Of a stretch of DNA of 64,000 bases, positions 25,519-34,347 are shown piece after piece (position 1 is the stretch's first letter; the number at the start of each line of letters is the position of its first letter). This DNA is from Methanomassiliicoccus luminyensis B10 (GTDB lineage Archaea; Thermoplasmatota; Thermoplasmata; Methanomassiliicoccales; Methanomassiliicoccaceae): positions 37,707 through 101,706 of the forward strand of contig NZ_CAJE01000003.1 in assembly GCF_000308215.1 (NCBI RefSeq), written 5' to 3'. The notes below the pieces were generated by a model. It ran no database searches, had not been told where the DNA came from, and saw only the letters and a program-made list of their open reading frames with translations. The position numbers were made by a program, and so were the translations under genes.

Positions 25519-25695
25519 ATGCAAGGCAACATGCAGTTCGTCAGGATGGTTTGCAGCTATTGCGGTGCCTCCGCCGAGGGCTTCAAGGGCGACCTGGAGA
25601 TGATCGGCTGGTCCGCCGCGGAGGTCGCGGTCAAGGGCGGCCGCGTCAAGAGGACCGCCTGCCCCGCTCACCGGGATCTCCTGGAGCGGAGGTAG
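25519..25695 (+). CDS. Small zinc-ribbon-like protein
   Basis: 58 residues from the ATG at 25519. The motif CSYC near residue 13 pairs with CPAH near residue 50, giving a possible treble-clef or zinc-ribbon fold with the strand FKGDLEMIGW and basic loop GGRVKR between. A TATA-like TTTAAAAA lies at 25455-25462. Start choice among GTG 25513, ATG 25519 and ATG 25531 is uncertain because no ribosome site is obvious. Confidence 0.55.
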   Translation: MQGNMQFVRMVCSYCGASAEGFKGDLEMIGWSAAEVAVKGGRVKRTACPAHRDLLERR

Positions 25696-25790
25696 CGGAC
25701 GCTACCGGGACGTGATGTATGTTCTGTCAGTGCTCCCCGGTGTCAACGGTTATATCCGCTCACTGCGGTGGGCGCGAAGGAAGTGCGATC

Positions 25791-26138
25791 ATGGCGACCG
25801 ACAAGAGAGACAAGGCGACAGAGGAAGAGCAGATCGAGGTCGAGCTCGAGGATGAGGGCTTCGACAGACCGGAAGGGGACCTGCCGGTGGCGGAGGACGC
25901 CATCGTGGAGGTCGCCTTCGGCGATCCCGACGACGAGGATGAGGACATCGACCGCACCCTGTGCTGGGTGGAAAGCTTCGCCCCCGGAGCTTTGAGGAGG
26001 GAGGTCGCGGACCTGCTCATGGTGGACGGAAACATACGCATAGTCCTGGACAAGGTGACCGTGGCGGTCCCGATGATGGAGCTGTTCCGCCTCCTGGAGA
26101 AGATCGACCTCTTCAAGTCAGAAGAGCAGGCTCCCTGA
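25791..26138 (+). CDS. Small acidic protein, paralogue 2, unknown
   Basis: 115 residues from the ATG at 25791. It has the same layout as the gene at 25045: acidic disordered N-terminus, then AIVEVAFGDPDDEDEDIDRT with LCWVESFAPGALRREVADL. The motif RTLCWVESF is identical in both copies. The arrangement is a tandem duplication interrupted by the zinc-ribbon gene. Function unknown. Confidence 0.7.
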   Translation: MATDKRDKATEEEQIEVELEDEGFDRPEGDLPVAEDAIVEVAFGDPDDEDEDIDRTLCWVESFAPGALRREVADLLMVDGNIRIVLDKVTVAVPMMELFRLLEKIDLFKSEEQAP

Positions 26139-26254
26139 CCTCCTTTCCGCCCTGCGGCGGCCCCCCCCGCCTCATAAGCTTGATATTTCTTGTAGTCATA
26201 TAGCGATGGCAATCTGTTCTGACAGCTTGCCTCATGAAGATTGGAGGCACCAAT

Positions 26255-27811
26255 TTGGTTAAGATCGAACGTGCGCTCATCAGCGTCTCTAACAAGGACG
26301 GCATCGTTGACTTCGCTCGTGGGTTAAAGGCCCACGGCGTCGAGATAATCTCCACTGGCGGCACCGCCGCTTTGCTGGACAAGAGCGGTATCAAGACGGT
26401 CAATATCTCCGACGTCACGGGGTTCCCGGAGATGCTGGACGGACGCGTGAAGACGCTGCACCCCAACATCCACGCCGGTCTGCTGGCGAGAAGGGACCTG
26501 CCGGAGCACATGGAACAGCTGGGGAAGATGGGCATCAAGAAGATCGATATGGTGGTAGTGAACCTGTATCCCTTCAGGCAGACGGTGCTCAAGCCCAACG
26601 TATCTCTGGAAGAGATCATCGAGAACATCGACATCGGCGGACCGTCCATGATCAGGGCGGCGTCCAAGAACTACGGATCGGTCGCGGTGGTCACCGACCC
26701 GGCCAGCTACAAGCCGGTACTGGACGAGATGAACGCTTCCGGAGGATCCGTGGGAGGGGAGACGCTGAAGCGCCTGATGCTGGAGGCGTTCCGCTCCACC
26801 GCGGCGTACGACAGCATGATCGCGCAGTACCTCGGGGGGGTGTTCCCCACCGAGCAGTTCCCTCACTACCTTACCCTTGGCATGGAGAAGGTGCAGGACC
26901 TGCGGTACGGGGAGAACCCCTCCCAGGCGGCGGCGTTCTACGCCGACCCGTTCACTGCCGGCGTGGCAGTGTCCAAGATGGACAAGCTGCATGGCAAGGA
27001 GATATCGTTCAACAACGTGCTGGACGTCGAATCCGCGCTCTCCCTGCTGCGCGAGTTCGAGGACCGCGCCTGCGCCGTGGTGATCAAGCACACCAACCCC
27101 TGCGGCATCGCCTGCGATGACAACATCTATGACGCCTTCATCACCGCGTACAACGTGGACCCGCTGGCGGCCTTCGGGTGCGTCATCGGGCTGAACCGGG
27201 AGTGCGACGTTCGGACCGCGGAAGAGATCTCCAAGCACTTCGTGGAGATGGTCATGGCGCCGTCCTTCGAGCCGGCCGCGCTGGACATCATGATGAAGAA
27301 GAAGAACATCCGCCTGCTGAGGACCAACCAGCCGATAACGCTGGCCGACGCTCCCAAGATCAAGATGAAGTACATCAAAGGCGGCATGCTGGTGCAGACG
27401 GCCGACAACTCCCAGGTCACCAGGGAGAACCTCAGGGTGGTGACCAAGAGACAGCCCACCGAGGAGGAGATCAAGGCCATGCTGTTCGCCAACCGCGTGG
27501 TCAAGCACATCTGGTCCAACACCGTCATCCTCGCCAAGGGCGAGAGGGTGGTGGGGATAGGCGCCGGTCAGATGTCCCGGGTGGACTCGTCGTTCATCGC
27601 CGGTCACAAGGCCGGGGAGAACGCCAAGGGCTCGGTGATGGCATCGGACGCCTTCTTCCCCTTCCGCGACGGGGTGGACGAGGCCGCCAAGGCAGGGGCG
27701 ACGGCGATCATCCAGCCCGGCGGGTCCATACGTGACGAGGAGGTCATCCAGGCCGCCAACGAGCACGACATGGCCATGGTGTTCTCCGGGGCCCGGGTGT
27801 TCCGGCACTGA
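26255..27811 (+). CDS. purH: Bifunctional AICAR transformylase / IMP cyclohydrolase
   Basis: Performs the last two steps of IMP synthesis, using 10-formyl-tetrahydrofolate. The N-terminal MGS-like cyclohydrolase domain (to about residue 150) shows [29 protein letters not shown] and [15 protein letters not shown]. The transformylase domain shows [25 protein letters not shown] and the C-terminal [12 protein letters not shown] prefer the TTG at 26255 (518 residues) because GGAGG lies 11 bases before it and it matches the family N-terminus; an ATG at 26234 has no ribosome site. Its folate dependence fits the fhs/folD system of this genome. Confidence 0.95.
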   Translation: MVKIERALISVSNKDGIVDFARGLKAHGVEIISTGGTAALLDKSGIKTVNISDVTGFPEMLDGRVKTLHPNIHAGLLARRDLPEHMEQLGKMGIKKIDMVVVNLYPFRQTVLKPNVSLEEIIENIDIGGPSMIRAASKNYGSVAVVTDPASYKPVLDEMNASGGSVGGETLKRLMLEAFRSTAAYDSMIAQYLGGVFPTEQFPHYLTLGMEKVQDLRYGENPSQAAAFYADPFTAGVAVSKMDKLHGKEISFNNVLDVESALSLLREFEDRACAVVIKHTNPCGIACDDNIYDAFITAYNVDPLAAFGCVIGLNRECDVRTAEEISKHFVEMVMAPSFEPAALDIMMKKKNIRLLRTNQPITLADAPKIKMKYIKGGMLVQTADNSQVTRENLRVVTKRQPTEEEIKAMLFANRVVKHIWSNTVILAKGERVVGIGAGQMSRVDSSFIAGHKAGENAKGSVMASDAFFPFRDGVDEAAKAGATAIIQPGGSIRDEEVIQAANEHDMAMVFSGARVFRH

Positions 27812-27823
27812 AACCGCTTCAGC

Positions 27824-27840
27824 GGGGCTTCGGCCCCTTT
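27824..27840 (+). terminator. Terminator after purH
   Basis: GGGGC-TTCG-GCCCC hairpin with a stable UUCG tetraloop, then TTT, 13 bases after the purH stop. Also serves the convergent PIN gene. Confidence 0.65.
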
Positions 27841-27841
27841 C

Positions 27842-28339
27842 TCACTTTTCTGTCTCTATGCCCACCAGCTCCCACGGCTTCATGGTCCGGACCCCCTTGA
27901 TGCGGGAGAACTTGCTCTCGTTCGAGCATACTATCGACCCGGGGAGGCAGCGCCCCACCGCCAGCACGACGCAGTCCACCACCGAGAGGTTGTCGTCCCT
28001 CTTGCCGAGCTTGTCCCCCTGGCCCATATGGAAGTAGTTGGTGTCGCGGTAGATCTCCATGGCGGCCATGGCGTGCTCCTTGTCGATGCTCTGCGCGCGC
28101 ATGTTCGCCGAGCCGAGGAGCGTGTCCATCACCTTCCTGGCCCGCTTGGGGTCCTTGGTGAGGTCCAGCACGACATAGTAGATCTCGATGAGCACCGGGG
28201 ACGGGAGGATGCCCAGGAAGTCGCCTCGGTCAACGCCGCGGAGTATCGCCACCGAGCTGCGGCTCCGGACGTCCTTGGAGCGCAGGAAGGCGTCGATGAT
28301 GACGTTGGTGTCAATGACCACGGTCTGACGAGCGGACAT
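27842..28339 (-). CDS. PIN-domain ribonuclease-like protein (VapC-type candidate)
   Basis: 165 residues. The PIN fold is indicated by the N-terminal [12 protein letters not shown] with catalytic aspartate, a conserved acidic patch near the middle ([12 protein letters not shown]) and [18 protein letters not shown] near residue 120, giving the expected acidic residues for metal-dependent RNA cleavage. Its start overlaps the end of the preceding small gene by 29 bases, an arrangement like a toxin-antitoxin pair. It could also be a housekeeping endonuclease. Confidence 0.75.
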   Translation of the reverse strand: MSARQTVVIDTNVIIDAFLRSKDVRSRSSVAILRGVDRGDFLGILPSPVLIEIYYVVLDLTKDPKRARKVMDTLLGSANMRAQSIDKEHAMAAMEIYRDTNYFHMGQGDKLGKRDDNLSVVDCVVLAVGRCLPGSIVCSNESKFSRIKGVRTMKPWELVGIETEK

Positions 28340-28592
28340 CCCTGACCCTCTTCCTCAGCTCCTCGGGGTCGTCACAGCAATCTTCCAGGCAGCCTACCAG
28401 CGATGAGCACTCAGTGCATGTGTCGTCGCGGCCCTCCTTGCCATGGGCTTCCTCTGGCCGCTCCAGCTTCCTCTCCAGCTCGTCCAGGCGCGTCTCTATC
28501 CTGCCCAGGCGCTCGGAGAGGTCCCTCAGGGCCGCTATGATCTCCTTGTCCGGTCCGTCCCGCATCGCTCCTACATGGACGTCATGCGCCAT
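28311..28592 (-). CDS. Small coiled-coil, cysteine-containing partner of the PIN protein
   Basis: 93 residues from the ATG at 28592 (or 83 from 28562). Residues 12-45 form a charged coiled coil (DLSERLGRIETRLDELERKLE), then a cluster of five cysteines (CTECSSLVGCLEDCCDD) that could bind a metal, then a basic tail. Overlaps the PIN gene by 29 bases in another frame. No known antitoxin family recognised; the antitoxin role is inferred from gene order only. Confidence 0.6.
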   Translation of the reverse strand: MAHDVHVGAMRDGPDKEIIAALRDLSERLGRIETRLDELERKLERPEEAHGKEGRDDTCTECSSLVGCLEDCCDDPEELRKRVRDVRSSDRGH

Positions 28593-28700
28593 CAAGGCTT
28601 TGCCGTTCGCCCTCCCTTTCTGCCCCCCACGGCGCGCAGGAGCGGCTCTGTCGAAGAAATGGAACGAAAAACGGAGAAATATCCTGTTCGGCCATCGAAA

Positions 28701-28708
28701 GATATATC
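28701..28708 (+). promoter_or_regulatory. TATA box of ppcA
   Basis: GATATATC, 19-26 bases before the ATG at 28727, so the transcript is probably leaderless. The box is palindromic and might also serve the divergent PIN pair. Confidence 0.5.
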
Positions 28709-28726
28709 TCTGACTGCTCATTAGTG

Positions 28727-30199
28727 ATGAACGTGAACCGGAAGATACCGCGGTGCATGAGCACCCAGCACCCCGACAATGTAAATCCGCCCTTCTTCGC
28801 CGAGTCCCCCGAGATGGGGGGCGAGGACGAGATCCAGGAGGCTTACTACGTGTTCTCCCACCTCGACTGCGAGGAGCAGATGTGGGACTTCGAGGGCAAG
28901 GAGGTCGACAGCTACGTCATCAAGAAGCTGCTGTCGAAGTACGAGTGGTATTTCCGGGAGAAGCAGCTGGGCAAGGACGTCTTCCTTACCTTGAGGGTCC
29001 CGAACCCCACGGTGGAGAAGGACGAAGCCAAGATATTGCTGGAGACGCTGGAGTCCATCCCCCGCTCCTATGACACCGCCCACCTGTTCTACAAGAACAA
29101 CATCCCGCCGATCTTCGAGGTCATATTGCCGATGACCTCCTCGGCGAAGTCGCTGAACCGGGTGTACCACTACTACAAGGACTTCGTGGTGGGCAAGCAG
29201 CACGAGTCCTTCAGCCAGGGCGACATCACCCTGGCCGAGTGGATCGGCACCTTCGAGCCGGAGAAGGTGAACGTGATCCCCTTGTTCGAGGATCTCGAGC
29301 ACATGCTGAACGCTCACAACATCACCAGGGAGTACCTCGCCGACAAGGACGTGGACTATCAGCGGGTGTTCCTGGCGCGCTCGGACCCTGCCATGAACTA
29401 CGGGCAGGTCGGGGCCATCCTCATGAACAAAGTGGCGCTGTTCAACCTGCAGGAGCTGGAGCAGGAGCTGGGCATCCCCATCTATCCGATCATCGGCGTG
29501 GGCTCCGCCCCGTTCCGGGGAAACCTCAAGCCCGACAACGTGGAGAGCATGATGGAAGAGTACCCCTCGGTGCAGACCTTCACCACTCAATCCGCGTTCA
29601 AGTACGACTACTCCCACGATCTTGTGAGGGACGGCATACGAAAGCTCAACGAGGGCACCAGGAGCAAAGTGCCCCCCATCGATGAGGAGCGCTGCCGCGA
29701 GATCATCCGGAAGTGCGCCGGCTCGTACAAGGAGAGCCTTATGAAGATGGCGCCGCTCATCAATGATGTCTCCAACTTCATTCCCCGCCGGAGGAAGAGG
29801 AAGCTGCACATCGGGCTGTTCGGGTACTCCCGCAGCCTGGAAGGGGTGAAGCTGCCCCGCGCCATCGGCCTGTGCTGCTCCTTCTACTCCATTGGCATAC
29901 CGCCGGAGGTCCTGGGGCTCGACACCCTCAGCGACAGGGACATCGACTACGTTCGGGACGTCTCGCCCCATTTCGACACCAACATGCGCGATGCCCTGCG
30001 GTTCCTGAACCCGGACTCGCTGAGGCTGCTGCCGGAGAAGGTGAAGAAGGCGGTGGACCGCCTAGGCCTCGACTACGAGATCGACGAATCGCACCGCCGT
30101 ACCACCGCGTACATCCTGGAGAACGTGCACAACAGCACCGGCAAGGGTCTGGAGGAGAGCATCCTGCAAGCTGCCAATGCGCGTGGGTTCCTGGGGTGA
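28727..30199 (+). CDS. ppcA: Archaeal-type phosphoenolpyruvate carboxylase
   Basis: 490 residues; makes oxaloacetate from PEP and bicarbonate for anaplerosis. The short archaeal form is identified by the N-terminus RKIPRCMSTQHPDNV, ILPMTSSAKSLNR, FLARSDPAMNYGQVG, VGSAPFRGNLKP and the C-terminal GLFGYSRSLEGVKLPRAIGLCCS and IPPEVLGL. Bacterial PEPC is about twice as long, so this supports an archaeal host. Ends just before a strong bidirectional terminator. Confidence 0.95.
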   Translation: MNVNRKIPRCMSTQHPDNVNPPFFAESPEMGGEDEIQEAYYVFSHLDCEEQMWDFEGKEVDSYVIKKLLSKYEWYFREKQLGKDVFLTLRVPNPTVEKDEAKILLETLESIPRSYDTAHLFYKNNIPPIFEVILPMTSSAKSLNRVYHYYKDFVVGKQHESFSQGDITLAEWIGTFEPEKVNVIPLFEDLEHMLNAHNITREYLADKDVDYQRVFLARSDPAMNYGQVGAILMNKVALFNLQELEQELGIPIYPIIGVGSAPFRGNLKPDNVESMMEEYPSVQTFTTQSAFKYDYSHDLVRDGIRKLNEGTRSKVPPIDEERCREIIRKCAGSYKESLMKMAPLINDVSNFIPRRRKRKLHIGLFGYSRSLEGVKLPRAIGLCCSFYSIGIPPEVLGLDTLSDRDIDYVRDVSPHFDTNMRDALRFLNPDSLRLLPEKVKKAVDRLGLDYEIDESHRRTTAYILENVHNSTGKGLEESILQAANARGFLG

Positions 30200-30211
30200 G
30201 CGGACGGATTA

Positions 30212-30239
30212 GACCGCACCGGCGATGCCCGGTGCGGTC
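30212..30239. terminator. Bidirectional terminator between ppcA and pilin gene
   Basis: Perfect 11-bp stem GACCGCACCGG and CCGGTGCGGTC with a 6-base loop. It lies 12 bases after the ppcA stop and touches the stop codon of the convergent pilin gene. Confidence 0.6.
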
Positions 30240-31095
30240 AGAGATAATACAGCGGGAAGTAGCCCTTCCCCACCATCCCGTAATTGTCCGTCACCGTAAG
30301 GTTCACCGCGTATGTCGCGTCCTTATTGAAGGGAAGGTAGAAGTTGCACACCGGGCCCGTCAGGTAAGTGACCACTGTTCTGGTGTTAGGGTCGGAATCG
30401 GTCAGGTTCGTGCTCGTCACGGTCCAGTTCCAGCTGACGATATAGGCTCCGCCGTAGGCGACGGAACTCCGGCCGTTCAGGACGATGTAATACTCTTGGT
30501 TCCCTGTTGATTTATTAAGCCAGTTTGACAGTGAGGGCGCCGTCAGCACCGCGGAGGGAGGAGCAAAGGTCTTGGAGAATCCGTTCGACCAGGCCGTGGT
30601 AATATCTATCTTGACATAACCGCTCGTCAGGAGCGAGACGCCGGGAATGTAGAAGGCCAGGGGATCCTCGACGTCGAGATGGATGATGATCTCATCCCGC
30701 GGCGCGAGGTTGAGCGTGCTTTGGGCTGAATGTTTCTCGTTCTCGAGCGATCCGGAGGATGGGTTCACTCGCAACACTTCGTAATTCCGTATCATGTGGT
30801 CATTGATGGATATGCGAGTTATCTCCGTTCGCTCGTTGTGAAGACTAGCTATGGTGAAGTTCAAAGATTTCCATTTTTTATCATCATAGTCGGTGCCGCT
30901 GATTGGCACTATGGATGTGACTTGGATATTCTCCTGTGACTTCTTCTGATCGTCCAGCTTCTGGGCCTGCGCGGACTGCTGGTATTGGCTAATGAATACC
31001 GCCAGGGAGCTGGCCGCTATCACCACGATCAGGACGAGCATCATCGCGCCTACAATCTCGGACACGCCCGAGCGGTCCTTCTTCAACAGCCGCAT
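30238..31095 (-). CDS. Type IV pilin / archaellin-like protein
   Basis: 285 residues. The N-terminus has the class III signal: a short basic leader (MRLLKKDRSG), a cleavage site, then a hydrophobic helix (VSEIVGAMMLVLIVVIAASS) expected to form the filament core. The remainder is a beta-rich extracellular domain with many N-glycosylation-like NxS/T sites and ends in aromatic residues. Near the Tad-type ATPase and membrane genes at 33-37 kb, so likely their substrate. TATA-like CTTTTATG near 31117 gives a leaderless transcript. Confidence 0.82.
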   Translation of the reverse strand: MRLLKKDRSGVSEIVGAMMLVLIVVIAASSLAVFISQYQQSAQAQKLDDQKKSQENIQVTSIVPISGTDYDDKKWKSLNFTIASLHNERTEITRISINDHMIRNYEVLRVNPSSGSLENEKHSAQSTLNLAPRDEIIIHLDVEDPLAFYIPGVSLLTSGYVKIDITTAWSNGFSKTFAPPSAVLTAPSLSNWLNKSTGNQEYYIVLNGRSSVAYGGAYIVSWNWTVTSTNLTDSDPNTRTVVTYLTGPVCNFYLPFNKDATYAVNLTVTDNYGMVGKGYFPLYYL

Positions 31096-31232
31096 CCGGC
31101 GTTCTCAATATCGGGCCGGACATAAAAGAATGGAAGAGGAACCATTGTGCGGCCGTACTCACACATAGACAAATGATTTCTCAATAATCTATTTTCATTA
31201 AAGTTAAGAAAGGTGCCTATCTGGATATCACC

Positions 31233-31853
31233 GTGGGCGTTGCCGTAGAAGTACCTGGATTAAATCAATTCATCGATGAGGTCCCAGATGGGACCATCAT
31301 CTCCATAGAGGGAGGGGTCGACCATCCCAAGGCCGTCCTTGCCTATATGATCATCAGGACCGCCCTCGGGCAGGGACGGGAGCTTATCTATGTCGGCCCC
31401 CCGGGGGTCGCCGGCCTCCTGGAGCAGCTGCCCGTGTGGGGCGACCTTTCTGGCAGGTTGGCCCATCGGTTCGAAGGGCTGGACCTTGCGCCGTTGTGCG
31501 CGTGCCTTCCCTCGAAACCGCTGGTGATCATCGATTCCCTTTCATATTTGGTTCATGAAAAGGACATCGCCGAGGTCAGGACCGTTCTGGAGAGCATCCG
31601 CCTGGGAGCACGATCCAGCGGGGCCATCATCGTACAGCTCCTGGAGAGCGAGCTCCTTTCCAAGGAGCTTCTGGCTTTGGTTGGATTTCACTCTGACGGC
31701 ATCATTCAGTTCATCGTCCGGGACGTGCCGGATGGCGTCACCAGGTTCATGCGGATCGAGAAGTGGATGAGCGGCTCCTCCTTTGAACGCAACATCTACT
31801 ACAACTACACGGAAGGGAACATCAATGTGGACCTCAGATACCGTGTGGTCTGA
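31233..31853 (+). CDS. RecA-superfamily protein resembling ArlH but lacking a Walker A motif
   Basis: 206 residues from GTG at 31233. Predicted strands and helices follow the RecA/KaiC core (IISIEGGVDHPKAVLAYMII, ELIYVGP, LVIIDSLSYLV with a Walker B-like aspartate, IIVQLLESE). The P-loop position reads EGGVDHPKAVL, without GKT, so ATP hydrolysis is unlikely. Followed after 14 bases by an AAA ATPase. Possible regulator of the pilus or secretion machinery (inference). Confidence 0.6.
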   Translation: MGVAVEVPGLNQFIDEVPDGTIISIEGGVDHPKAVLAYMIIRTALGQGRELIYVGPPGVAGLLEQLPVWGDLSGRLAHRFEGLDLAPLCACLPSKPLVIIDSLSYLVHEKDIAEVRTVLESIRLGARSSGAIIVQLLESELLSKELLALVGFHSDGIIQFIVRDVPDGVTRFMRIEKWMSGSSFERNIYYNYTEGNINVDLRYRVV

Positions 31854-31867
31854 CCGAGGGTGCGTCG

Positions 31868-32860
31868 ATGGAAAAGAATGGCTATGAGAGGTATGGTCTC
31901 AGCGGGAACCCATTCCGTGACCTCTCCAGCGAGAACCTTGAGGACGTGGCCATATACCACGTGATGCAGGGCATCGATGCGGACCTGCGGACCATCGCTG
32001 ACGAGACCATGGAAAAGGAGAACAAGGCCGTGGTCGCCTTAATGGGAGGACTGGGGGCCGGAAAGACCGAGCGCCTGCTCATGCTGAAAAAAGATGCACT
32101 ATCCAAGAACGCGTTCTTTGCTATCGGGGGCGTCACTATGGAAACACAGCTGATGGTGCGCGGCGTCCTGGAATCCATGATGGAGAACGCCAAGCGGCAG
32201 GGCGGCTCCAAGCTCTTCGCGCCAAAGTGGTACAAGGCCCTTCAGAAGATAAACAAGAACATCCTGAAGGAATACGACCCTGAGAGCGCCGGCCACGCCA
32301 TCGCCGAGGCCCTCAACGAGAACGCGCCCTCCTTCCTGCTCATCAACGATTTGCACCGCCTTCCCGAGACGGAGGACATGGACCGCTTTTTGCAGACTCT
32401 GTACGTCATCACCAATGAGATACGGCCGGGCGTGCTCATCGTGCTGAGCGGTGACGACAAGTACTTCCGCGGCGTGATGGCTTCACACCCCACCCTCAAT
32501 GAGCGCATCAACAGGAAACTGACGATACCGCCCTTAAGCAACCAGGAGGCCAGCCTGATGCTGGCCAAGAGACTGTTGGCCAAGAGGCTGGTCGACGACC
32601 TCGACGTGCTGTATCCATTCACCTCGGAAGCCGTCGCCGTCATCAACGCCGCGGCGGGAGGGAACCCCCGGTTGCTGCTCAAGCTGGCCGACAACCTGCT
32701 GGACAATGCGGTCAAGGCCCGCGTCGTGCAGGTCGATGAGGATTCTGCGAAGCTCATTCTCGATTCCTCGGAGTTCGACGTGCGGCCTGATGAAGCGGAG
32801 TGCGAGGGCGCTCCGAGCGATGTGGTCCTTTCAACGAATTTACCAACCACGAAGGTATGA
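31868..32860 (+). CDS. AAA-type ATPase (ExeA / Cdc6-like)
   Basis: 330 residues. Walker A is GGLGAGKTE near residue 61 and Walker B is FLLINDLHR near residue 159, followed by sensor-like LIVLSGDDKYFRG and a C-terminal lid with GGNPRLLLKLADNL. The N-terminus YERYGLSGNPFRDLSSENL matches the start of ExeA/Orc1-type proteins. Likely co-transcribed with the RecA-like gene and convergent with the tadC gene. Role in pilus or in another signalling step is not shown. Confidence 0.75.
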   Translation: MEKNGYERYGLSGNPFRDLSSENLEDVAIYHVMQGIDADLRTIADETMEKENKAVVALMGGLGAGKTERLLMLKKDALSKNAFFAIGGVTMETQLMVRGVLESMMENAKRQGGSKLFAPKWYKALQKINKNILKEYDPESAGHAIAEALNENAPSFLLINDLHRLPETEDMDRFLQTLYVITNEIRPGVLIVLSGDDKYFRGVMASHPTLNERINRKLTIPPLSNQEASLMLAKRLLAKRLVDDLDVLYPFTSEAVAVINAAAGGNPRLLLKLADNLLDNAVKARVVQVDEDSAKLILDSSEFDVRPDEAECEGAPSDVVLSTNLPTTKV

Positions 32861-32957
32861 TGGGCCCTGGGCTGCGAACGGCATTAGCTCGGACGGGCTC
32901 GGTCTTGCAGTGGATGCATTCCTGGACAGGCTTGCCGGGTCGATCCGTAACGAGCCA

Positions 32958-34343
32958 TCAGATGACGAGCATCATGAAGAAGAGCATCGTAATCAGGGCC
33001 ATCACCAGACCATGCATGAGCCCATATTGTACCTTGCCCGTGGTGAACAGGCCGATCAGGGCCCCGTTACCCAAGGATAGGATGAGAGTCAGGTCGAAGA
33101 ACCGGTGCTTCATGGTCTCGATCGACATTTTGCTCACTGAGCCGCTGCTGTCGCCGATTCCGAAGCTCGTGTCCCCGAGCGCGGGGTACAGCCCTATGAG
33201 CTGATAGACGATTATCATCAGAACCCCGAACGCAATGTATATCGTAGTTGCTTGGCTCATCAGGCTCTGCGTCCGCTCAGTGCTGATTTTGATAAGGTCA
33301 TCCATGTCTTTCGCGGCGCGGTGAACTACCAGCGAGATCTCGCCGCCCACCTTGGCCGATTCTCCCACTAATGAAGCATAGCGCTTGACGAGTTTGCTGT
33401 CGATCGGCTTGACCATTACCATGATCATCTCCTCGAACGGTCTCCCCATCTCGATCCCTTTGGCCGCGATCTTCAGGTGCTTGCTGAGTATGGAGGTGTC
33501 CGTCTTCGAAAGTTCGATGACCGCCTTAGACGGGTCTATACCGCCTCGCATGGAATCGGCAATCTCGAAAAGGAACTGGGAGAATGCCCGTTCATAGCGG
33601 GCGATGGTCCTCTTTTCGATCTGCGCGTAGATGGCGTACGGGAGCAGGCCGATGAAAAGGGCGGCGACCATCGTGTATTCGAGGGCGAACGAGGTCACAT
33701 TTGGATCACTGAGAACGAACAAGCTCATGATGAGGACGAATAGGATTGCCGCGATGCCGGGAATGACCATCAAGAACAGTCTTTTTGGGATCGGGTGTTT
33801 GGCAAGGAATTTGCGGAACGTGAACTTCCTCGTCACCTTGAGATAGAGGATGACCAGAGCGAAGCCTAGCGTCCCGATCCCGAGCGCTCCCAGAATCCAT
33901 ACGGCGATCTCCTGGATCCCCGGCCCCGGCTCAACATATTCAGTATCTACCAGGAAGCTAAAGGTCTTTTCAATGTGGTTCCCTGCCTTATCGTAGAGGC
34001 TTATGCTTACATTGCTCTGCTTCTTGTCCTCCAATTCAAAGATCTCAGTTACCTGGTACGATATGCCATCACTTCTGACATCAGTGTAGTCGAAATCGGT
34101 GACATCAATCCCGTTCACGGTAAGGATGACACTTTTCGTGTCAATGCCACTTGGAGAATAGTAAGATATCTCGATCATCGGCGTTTGGTTGGTAATGGTA
34201 GTATTCTCCCCGGGACTTACGAACATCACCTCTATCGAAGAATCGTTGGTCTCATCACCCCTTGCCGGAGAAGGTATGGTGATGGCGGATACACCTACCA
34301 AGGCGAATGCGATGAGGACGGCCAGCACCTTTTTTACGTTCAT
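32958..34343 (-). CDS. TadC-type secretion membrane protein with extracellular N-terminal domain
   Basis: 461 residues from the ATG at 34343. A signal peptide (about 1-30) is followed by a small Ig-like domain (about 35-130, VMFVSPGENTTITNQTPMIEIS), then the TadC/GspF core: membrane helices at about 145-165 and 190-250, the cytoplasmic helical bundle FSQFLFEIADSMRGGIDPSKAVIEL, and C-terminal helices. The extra exported N-terminal domain is not usual for TadC. Starts inside the end of the preceding TadC gene's spacing (4 bases after its stop). Confidence 0.8.
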   Translation of the reverse strand: MNVKKVLAVLIAFALVGVSAITIPSPARGDETNDSSIEVMFVSPGENTTITNQTPMIEISYYSPSGIDTKSVILTVNGIDVTDFDYTDVRSDGISYQVTEIFELEDKKQSNVSISLYDKAGNHIEKTFSFLVDTEYVEPGPGIQEIAVWILGALGIGTLGFALVILYLKVTRKFTFRKFLAKHPIPKRLFLMVIPGIAAILFVLIMSLFVLSDPNVTSFALEYTMVAALFIGLLPYAIYAQIEKRTIARYERAFSQFLFEIADSMRGGIDPSKAVIELSKTDTSILSKHLKIAAKGIEMGRPFEEMIMVMVKPIDSKLVKRYASLVGESAKVGGEISLVVHRAAKDMDDLIKISTERTQSLMSQATTIYIAFGVLMIIVYQLIGLYPALGDTSFGIGDSSGSVSKMSIETMKHRFFDLTLILSLGNGALIGLFTTGKVQYGLMHGLVMALITMLFFMMLVI

Positions 34344-34347
34344 GTTA

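Noticed and set aside
26324..27808. 494-codon frame antisense to purH
   Set aside because: No recognisable motifs and purH is complete on the other strand.
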